Both the position numbers and the translations under genes were made by a program. The notes under the pieces were generated by a model. That model saw nothing but the letters and a program-made list of their open reading frames with translations. It ran no database searches and had not been told where the DNA came from. This document shows, piece after piece, positions 58,575 through 64,000 of a stretch of DNA of 64,000 bases. The stretch comes from an uncultured Sulfitobacter sp. (GTDB taxonomy: Bacteria > Pseudomonadota > Alphaproteobacteria > Rhodobacterales > Rhodobacteraceae): positions 1,364,001 through 1,428,000 of the forward strand of contig NZ_CANNBM010000001.1 of the NCBI RefSeq assembly GCF_947502895.1, given 5' to 3'. The number at the start of each line of letters is the position of its first letter. Position 1 is the first letter of the stretch.

Positions 58575-59168
58575 ATGCACGCGCTTCTTGTTATCGACGT
58601 CCAGAATGATTTTTGTCCGCAAGGCGCACTTGCAGTTGCGGGTGGAGACGAGATCGTTGCTGGCATCAATGCGGTGATGGGGCGGTTTGATGCTGTGGTG
58701 TTGACACAAGACTGGCATCCCGCGGGCCATTCGTCATTCGCCTCGTCGCATGCTGGCAATGCGCCCTACGACATGGTCGACATGGCATATGGGCCGCAAG
58801 TTCTGTGGCCTGACCATTGTATTCAAGGTACGCGCGGCGCGGCGTTTCATCCCGTGTTAGAGACGGATAGGGCTGATCTGATTGTCCGCAAGGGGTTCAA
58901 CCCTGCGATTGACAGCTATTCTGCTTTCTTCGAAAACGATCATAAAACGCCCACAGGCCTTGCAGGGTATCTGCGCACACGCGGCGTGCAGGAAGTGACA
59001 CTTGTTGGTCTCGCGCTGGATTTTTGTGTAAACTATTCGGCTGTGGATGCAGCCCAAGCCGGATTCAAAGTGCATGTGCGGCGCGATCTGTGCCGCGCCA
59101 TTGATCTGAACGGTTCGCTCGCCGAGGCGGAAAAAGCTATGACCGGGGCGGGCGTTACCTTTGACTAA
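58575..59168 (+). CDS. pncA: Nicotinamidase
   Basis: 197 aa. Isochorismatase-like fold with the nicotinamidase triad: Asp8 in LLVIDVQNDFCPQG, a Lys in DLIVRKGFNPAIDSYSAF, and the nucleophile Cys in GLALDFCVNYSA. Metal-site residues are in TQDWHPAGHSSFASSH. It converts nicotinamide to nicotinate and ammonia in NAD salvage. pncB follows on the same strand. Confidence 0.94.
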   Translation: MHALLVIDVQNDFCPQGALAVAGGDEIVAGINAVMGRFDAVVLTQDWHPAGHSSFASSHAGNAPYDMVDMAYGPQVLWPDHCIQGTRGAAFHPVLETDRADLIVRKGFNPAIDSYSAFFENDHKTPTGLAGYLRTRGVQEVTLVGLALDFCVNYSAVDAAQAGFKVHVRRDLCRAIDLNGSLAEAEKAMTGAGVTFD

Positions 59169-59227
59169 CCGCTTGCCCCGCTACAGCGCATAGGCCACAA
59201 ATTAACGGCCCAACGGAGCCTATACAC

Positions 59228-60520
59228 ATGGTTGATATCGCCACCCGCGTCTGGAACCACAAATGGAAGATCGACCCGATCGTCCGGTCGCTGATCGACA
59301 CTGACTTTTACAAGCTGTTGATGTGTCAATCTATTTTTAGGAACAAGCCGGATACGCAGGTCACGTTCAGTTTGATCAACCGTTCCAAGCACATTCCGCT
59401 GGCTGATCTGATCGACGAGGGCGAGTTGCGGGAGCAGCTGGACCACATTCGCTCTCTCTCGCTCAGCCGTGGCGAATCTACCTGGCTGCGGGGCAATACG
59501 TTCTACGGTAAACGCCAAATGTTCCGCCCCGATTTTATGGAGTGGTTCGAGAATCTGCGCCTGCCACCCTATCATCTGGAGCGCGTCGGCGATCAATACG
59601 AGTTGACGTTCGAGGGCAAGTGGCACGAAGTCATGCTGTGGGAAATTCCAGCTTTGGCAGTGTTGATGGAATTGCGCAGCCGTTCGGTTTTGGACGGCAT
59701 GGAGAAGTTCGAACTTCAGGTACTGTATGCCCGCGCTATGACCCGCGTATGGGAAAAGGTCGAGGCGCTTCGCGATGTGCCGGATCTGTCGATTGCCGAT
59801 TTCGGCACCCGCCGCCGGCATAGCTTTCTCTGGCAGGATTGGTGCGTGCAAGCGATGAGCGAAGGATTGGGCGCAAAGTTCACGGGCACGTCTAATTGCA
59901 AGATCGCAATGAAGCGCGAGATGGAGGCGATTGGCACCAACGCCCATGAGTTGCCGATGGTCTATGCAGCTTTGGCCGAGAATGATGAAGATCTGTTTCA
60001 GGCGCCCTACAAGGTGCTGGAGGATTGGCACGAAGAGCACGAGGGCAACCTTCGCATCATCCTGCCTGACACCTATGGCAGTCAGGTTTTTTTGGATAAT
60101 GCGCCGGACTGGCTGACAGGCTGGACTGGTATCCGCATCGACAGTGGTGATCCGGCAACAGCCGCACAGCAGGCGATTGATTGGTGGGTATCGCGCGGCG
60201 AAGACCCGCGCAAGAAGCGGGTGATTTTCAGCGACGGTCTGGACGTGGCCAAGATTAAGGAATTGCACCAGCAGTTTGCGGGGAAAACGGCGATTTCTTT
60301 TGGCTGGGGGACACTGTTGACGAATGATTTTCGCGGTTTGGTGCCGGACGATGCGCTGGCGCCCTTTAGTCTTGTTTGCAAGGCAATCAGCGCCAACGGA
60401 GCACCAACTGTTAAACTCTCTGATAATCCGAATAAGGCCATGGGTCCCGATGCCGAGATCGCGCGGTACAAGCGTGTTTTTGATATGGGCGAACAAGCTG
60501 CACAGGACGTAATTGTATGA
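59228..60520 (+). CDS. pncB: Nicotinate phosphoribosyltransferase
   Basis: 430 aa. Key motifs: SLIDTDFYKLLMCQSIF near the N-terminus, DFGTRRRHSFLWQD, FTGTSNCKIAMK and RIDSGDPATAAQQAIDWW (PRPP region), and SDNPNKAMG near the end. It makes nicotinate mononucleotide from nicotinate and PRPP with ATP. Immediately follows pncA, so the two steps of salvage are co-encoded. The next gene overlaps its stop by four bases. Confidence 0.95.
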   Translation: MVDIATRVWNHKWKIDPIVRSLIDTDFYKLLMCQSIFRNKPDTQVTFSLINRSKHIPLADLIDEGELREQLDHIRSLSLSRGESTWLRGNTFYGKRQMFRPDFMEWFENLRLPPYHLERVGDQYELTFEGKWHEVMLWEIPALAVLMELRSRSVLDGMEKFELQVLYARAMTRVWEKVEALRDVPDLSIADFGTRRRHSFLWQDWCVQAMSEGLGAKFTGTSNCKIAMKREMEAIGTNAHELPMVYAALAENDEDLFQAPYKVLEDWHEEHEGNLRIILPDTYGSQVFLDNAPDWLTGWTGIRIDSGDPATAAQQAIDWWVSRGEDPRKKRVIFSDGLDVAKIKELHQQFAGKTAISFGWGTLLTNDFRGLVPDDALAPFSLVCKAISANGAPTVKLSDNPNKAMGPDAEIARYKRVFDMGEQAAQDVIV

Positions 60521-61425
60521 CCACCACCCACGAAGCAGATGAAGACGCGCGCAACGAAGATATCCTGATTTACATCAACGGCGTGCTAAAACCGCGCGCC
60601 GAAGCGACTGTCTCGGTTTATGATAGCGGCTTTTTGCTGGGTGACGGGATGTGGGAGGGAATGCGGCTCTATCATGGGGTTTGGGCATTCTTTGACGAAC
60701 ACATGGACCGCTTCTTCAACTCCTGCAAAGCGGTGTCTCTGGATGTCGGCATGGACGAGGCAGGCATTGCCGAGGCATTGCGCATGACGGCCGAGGCAAA
60801 CGGCATGACCCATGATGTGCATTGCCGACTGATGCTAACACGAGGGCCTAAAGTAAAGCCCTTCCAACACCCGTCGCTGTCGCGCAGTGGCCCGACGCTG
60901 GTGATTATTATGGAACATTCCAAACCCGTAGAGACGCTGAGCAGTACAGGTATACGTCTTGCTACGGTACCTCAGGTGCGCGGGTTACCCATGGCGCAAG
61001 ACGCCAAATACAATAGCCATTCCAAGCTGAACTGTGTCATCGCCTGTCTGCAGGCCGAACAGGCAGGTGCGGACGAGGCGCTTATGCTGGACCCGCACGG
61101 GTTCGTAAACACAACCAACGCATGCAACTTTTTCATCGTGCGTCGGGGCGAGGTTTGGACCTCGACGGGCGACTATTGCATGAACGGTGTCACGCGACAA
61201 AAGGTGATTGATCTGTGCCGCGCCGATGGCATCCCCGTGTTTGAGCGTAACTATTCCCTATACGAGGCCTATGGCGCAGACGAAGCGTTTTTGACGGGTA
61301 CGTTTGGGGCGCAAACGCTTGTCTCACAGATTGACGGCAAGCCTATCGGGGATGGAAGCAGACCTGTGACCGAGCGTATCAGGCAGCTGTACAAACAGGC
61401 CATAGCCGAGAATATCAGAGCCTAA
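60517..61425 (+). CDS. Class IV PLP aminotransferase
   Basis: 302 aa, ATGA overlap with pncB. Fold-type IV features: YINGVLKPRAEATVSVYDSGFLLGDGMWEGMRLYHG at the start, a catalytic-lysine region in AKYNSHSKLNCVIACLQAEQA, GFVNTTNACNFFIV, and a closing FLTGTFGAQTLVSQIDGKPI. It is related to branched-chain and D-amino acid aminotransferases; which amino acid it uses cannot be told. Translational coupling with NAD salvage genes is unexplained. It ends in a 4-bp overlap with convergent sitD. Confidence 0.85.
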   Translation: MTTTHEADEDARNEDILIYINGVLKPRAEATVSVYDSGFLLGDGMWEGMRLYHGVWAFFDEHMDRFFNSCKAVSLDVGMDEAGIAEALRMTAEANGMTHDVHCRLMLTRGPKVKPFQHPSLSRSGPTLVIIMEHSKPVETLSSTGIRLATVPQVRGLPMAQDAKYNSHSKLNCVIACLQAEQAGADEALMLDPHGFVNTTNACNFFIVRRGEVWTSTGDYCMNGVTRQKVIDLCRADGIPVFERNYSLYEAYGADEAFLTGTFGAQTLVSQIDGKPIGDGSRPVTERIRQLYKQAIAENIRA

Positions 61426-62264
61426 TCAACGCGCGTGGCGGCAGATTTGCGCTGCGTTATCCTGTTCGACCTGATGAAGGCCACGATGAAAATGATGGTC
61501 AGGATCAGAATGATCGTCGGGGCCGGCGCACTATCAAGATAAAAACTGGCATAGACCCCAAGAACACCGGAAAGCATGGTGACGCCAACTGCAATCGGCA
61601 ACATACGCGCGAATTTTTGGGTCAGAAGGAATGCAATCGCACCAGGTGCAATCAGCAATCCGATCGACAGGATGATCCCGACCGCAGAAAGCGTTGCAAC
61701 AATGGTCAGGGAAATGAGCGCCAGCAACCCGTAATGGAGCCAGCCCACCCGCAGACCGACAGCTTGGGCCTGAACAGGATCAAAGGCGTGCAACATGAGG
61801 TCGCGCCGTTTGGCAATGATCAGAGTGCTCACAAAACATGCGATCAGACCGGCAGTCCAAAGATCAGTCGCATTTACACCCAGCATATTGCCAAACAAAA
61901 TGTGGTCGAGATGAAGGTTGGTCGAGACTTTTGTGTACATCACGATGCCAAAACCGAACATGCCGGAAAAAACGATACCCATTACAGTATCCTGCTTCAC
62001 GCGGCTGTTGTCTGCTAGAAACCCTGTCGCAAGCGCGCAGAACATCCCCGCAGAGAATGCACCGACAATCAGCGGTATTCCAAGAATATAGGCCAGTACC
62101 ACACCAGGCAGTACTGCATGGCTTATGGCGTCCCCCATCAGTGACCACCCTTTGAGCACCAGATAACATGACAGCAGGCTGGTGGGCACGGAGATGATCA
62201 ACATCATCACAAATGCGCTTTGCATAAATGCAAACTGAAAAGGTTGAAGCAGCGTTTCTATCAT
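61422..62264 (-). CDS. sitD: Metal ABC transporter permease (SitD/MntB type)
   Basis: 280 aa, ABC-3 family with about eight membrane helices: LLSCYLVLKGWSLMGDAISHAVLPGVVLAYILGIPL is the family signature (residues about 30-65), and GLLIAPGAIAFLLTQ appears late. It imports Mn2+, Fe2+ or Zn2+ with SitA-C. Four-base overlap with sitC, making a tight operon. Confidence 0.88.
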   Translation of the reverse strand: MIETLLQPFQFAFMQSAFVMMLIISVPTSLLSCYLVLKGWSLMGDAISHAVLPGVVLAYILGIPLIVGAFSAGMFCALATGFLADNSRVKQDTVMGIVFSGMFGFGIVMYTKVSTNLHLDHILFGNMLGVNATDLWTAGLIACFVSTLIIAKRRDLMLHAFDPVQAQAVGLRVGWLHYGLLALISLTIVATLSAVGIILSIGLLIAPGAIAFLLTQKFARMLPIAVGVTMLSGVLGVYASFYLDSAPAPTIILILTIIFIVAFIRSNRITQRKSAATRVD

Positions 62265-63115
62265 GGGCGCAACGCCTCACGCGCTTTGCGCCGTGCCGCG
62301 CGGTAGCCGTGTTTGGGTGCAAAGACAAAGGCCGTCAGAAAGATCAGCGTCTGGAGACTTACAATAATACCCCCAGTGGCCCCATCGAGGAAAAAGCTCA
62401 GGTATGCGCCGATAAACGAAGTACCGGCGCCAATCGTCACACTTACGATCAGCAAGCGAGGAAAGCGGTCGGTGAGTAGATACGCAGTGGCCCCTGGCGT
62501 GACGACCATCGCGATGACCAAGAACGCGCCGACGGTTTGCAGCGCCGCGACACATGAAGCCGAGAGCAACATGAAAAACAGAACTTTGAGAAGGTCCGGC
62601 CGCAGCCCGATAGAGCGCGCATGGTTTTCATCAAAAAACGTGACCATCAGGTCTTTCCATTTGGCCAGCAGCACGGCCAGCGTGACAAATCCGATAATTG
62701 CCAGCTGCAGCGTGTCTGACGGTGTAATGGCGAGGATGTTACCCATCGTAATTGTCTGAACGCTCACCGATGTGGGAGAAAGCGAAACCATAAACAGACC
62801 AAGCCCGAAGAAGGAGGTAAATATTAGCCCGATAATCGTGTCTTCCTTGAGGCCAGAACGCTGGTTGAGAAACAGCATCGCCCCTGCTGCCAGACCACCC
62901 GCCGCGAAAGCCCCCAGCGCAAACGGCAGACCCAGCATATAGGCCCCCGCAACACCGGGCACGATAGAATGGCTGAGCGCGTCGCCGATCAGGGACCAGC
63001 CCTTGAGCATCAGGTAGGCTGACAAAAATGCGCAAACCCCGCCAACCAGTGCGCTGACCCACATAGCGTTAAACATATACCCGTATGAAAAGGGCAGCAG
63101 CAGTGTGTCTATCAA
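62261..63115 (-). CDS. sitC: Metal ABC transporter permease (SitC type)
   Basis: 284 aa, ABC-3 family. FLSAYLMLKGWSLIGDALSHSIVPGVAGAYMLGL carries the family core, and VIAMVVTPGATAYLLTDRFPRL a late helix. The C-terminal tail is basic (KHGYRAARRKAREALRP). Overlaps both neighbours by four bases. The metal is not decided by sequence; SitABCD in roseobacters is usually a manganese importer. Confidence 0.88.
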   Translation of the reverse strand: MIDTLLLPFSYGYMFNAMWVSALVGGVCAFLSAYLMLKGWSLIGDALSHSIVPGVAGAYMLGLPFALGAFAAGGLAAGAMLFLNQRSGLKEDTIIGLIFTSFFGLGLFMVSLSPTSVSVQTITMGNILAITPSDTLQLAIIGFVTLAVLLAKWKDLMVTFFDENHARSIGLRPDLLKVLFFMLLSASCVAALQTVGAFLVIAMVVTPGATAYLLTDRFPRLLIVSVTIGAGTSFIGAYLSFFLDGATGGIIVSLQTLIFLTAFVFAPKHGYRAARRKAREALRP

Positions 63116-63975
63116 TCCGCTTTCTCCCGCTCGGTTTTTTCGCGGTCCGTCTCGTCTGCGTAAACGACGAATGGCCGTTCATCATCGGTAATAACGCGGA
63201 TGGTGCGCGCATCGTCGTCGTCGTGCAGATCGGCGCCGCCGATCACGAAGTGGCGCAAAACGCCGCCAAATGCGATTTCCAGATTATCATGGGTAAAGGT
63301 ATCGGCTGTCGTGCCGTATGCAATAATCGTTTCCTTGACCAAAATAGTGCGGTCACAAAACTCGGTGACAGAGCCTAGATTGTGCGTTGATACCAGCATA
63401 ACGCGGCCTTCATCGCGCATGTCCCGCAGCAGCTCAACAATTGCATCTTCGGTTTGTACGTCAACGCCAGTGAATGGCTCGTCCAACAAGATCACTTGCC
63501 CTTCTTGGGCCAAAGCACGTGCGAGGAAAACACGCTTGCGCTGCCCGCCCGATAGTTCGCCAATCTGGCGGTGGCGGTATTCGGCCATATTAACGCGCTC
63601 TAACGCGCTGGTGACCGCGGCATGGTCAGCTTTTTTCGGGTGACGGAAAAACCCCATATGACCATAGCGGCCCATCATCACCACATCCTCCACCAGTACT
63701 GGAAAGGACCAATCAACCTCCTCGGACTGTGGAACATAGGCGACAATATTGCGTTTCAGCGCCTCTTTCACGGGCATGCCCAAAACCGAAATTTCACCTT
63801 TGGCAGCGGGCACAAATCCCATAATTGCCTTGAACAGGGTCGATTTTCCTGCGCCGTTCACACCAACCAGTGCAGTGATTGTGCCTGTCGGTATCTCGAA
63901 TGTCGCGTCGCGCAGGGCGGTGTGCCCGTTGCGGTAGGTAACAGTTACATCATGTGCCGAAATGCCCACGCTCAT
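63112..63975 (-). CDS. sitB: Metal ABC transporter ATP-binding protein (SitB type)
   Basis: 287 aa. Walker A GVNGAGKST, Q-loop YVPQSEEVDWSFPV (the metal-importer pattern), signature LSGGQRKRVFLARAL, Walker B VILLDEPFTGVD, switch His in LVSTHNLGS. A charged C-terminal tail of about 35 residues (ADLHDDDDARTIRV...) follows the core. It overlaps the upstream gene by four bases at its ATG. Confidence 0.9.
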   Translation of the reverse strand: MSVGISAHDVTVTYRNGHTALRDATFEIPTGTITALVGVNGAGKSTLFKAIMGFVPAAKGEISVLGMPVKEALKRNIVAYVPQSEEVDWSFPVLVEDVVMMGRYGHMGFFRHPKKADHAAVTSALERVNMAEYRHRQIGELSGGQRKRVFLARALAQEGQVILLDEPFTGVDVQTEDAIVELLRDMRDEGRVMLVSTHNLGSVTEFCDRTILVKETIIAYGTTADTFTHDNLEIAFGGVLRHFVIGGADLHDDDDARTIRVITDDERPFVVYADETDREKTEREKAD

Positions 63976-64000
63976 TCTGTAAGGCCCTCTACGATGGTTG
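63972..64000 (-). CDS. sitA: 3' end of metal-binding protein gene (SitA type), cut by window edge
   Basis: Only the last eight codons and TGA are inside the window; they read TIVEGLTE. TGA overlaps the sitB ATG (ATGA). Position first in the operon, as in sitABCD, implies a periplasmic metal-binding protein. The identity comes from context alone. Confidence 0.6.

Noticed and set aside
59165..60496. 443-aa minus-strand open frame opposite pncB
   Set aside because: Antisense to pncB, which has all family motifs; no domain in the antisense frame.

Overview
This 64 kb window looks like the chromosome of a marine alphaproteobacterium of the Roseobacter group (Rhodobacteraceae). The main evidence is a flagellar locus that carries the alphaproteobacterial regulators FlaF and FlbT, a MotE-like protein and a DUF1217 protein, next to two polyamine-type ABC transporters and a Hint-domain secreted protein pair. 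Genes are tightly packed, with many 4-bp stop/start overlaps. I cannot name a genus from the sequence alone. I found no rRNA, tRNA, CRISPR array, insertion sequence or prophage.

Layout. 1-4.4 kb: the 3' end of a TetR-type regulator, a roughly 500-bp stretch without a gene, a small unknown protein, a Nudix hydrolase with an apparent frameshift, and two adjacent Hint-domain proteins (one fused to a choice-of-anchor L domain). 4.7-12 kb: housekeeping genes, namely dapE, a GNAT acetyltransferase and a DUF2064 glycosyltransferase-like protein (all overlapping), RNase R, a GST with a divergent YafY/WYL regulator, and an MltB-type lytic transglycosylase. 11.9-24.4 kb: a polyamine region made of two ABC systems. 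One is on the minus strand with a class III aminotransferase. The other is on the plus strand (potFGHI) with a PuuB-like FAD oxidase. They diverge from one intergenic region holding two copies of a palindromic 18-bp site.

24.4-56.2 kb: a nearly complete flagellar locus in several transcription units. These are flgD-fliK (-); a rod-binding protein, FlgN-like protein, flagellin, flaF, flbT and DUF1217 (+); fliI (-); flgBC-fliEQ-flgFGAH-fliL2 (+); flhA-fliR-flhB-fliJ-like (-); fliL-unknown-motE-motA-unknown 747 aa (-); fliF-fliH-fliN-fliP-half flippase (+); flgKLI (-); flgE and motB (-). Together they give the MS ring, export gate and ATPase, rod, hook, L and P rings, filament and stators. I see no fliG, fliM, fliD, fliS, fliO or fliA in the window, so the rest of the switch must lie elsewhere or be replaced. 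56.4-64 kb: an MFS transporter, the tRNA hydroxylase TrhO, NAD salvage genes pncA and pncB with a class IV aminotransferase, and a metal ABC transporter (sitBCD type) whose binding-protein gene begins beyond the right edge.

The least explained parts are a 747-aa exported protein translationally coupled to motA, a half-length polysaccharide-flippase-like protein after fliP, two oddly enlarged polyamine-type permeases, and the shared operator between the polyamine operons.
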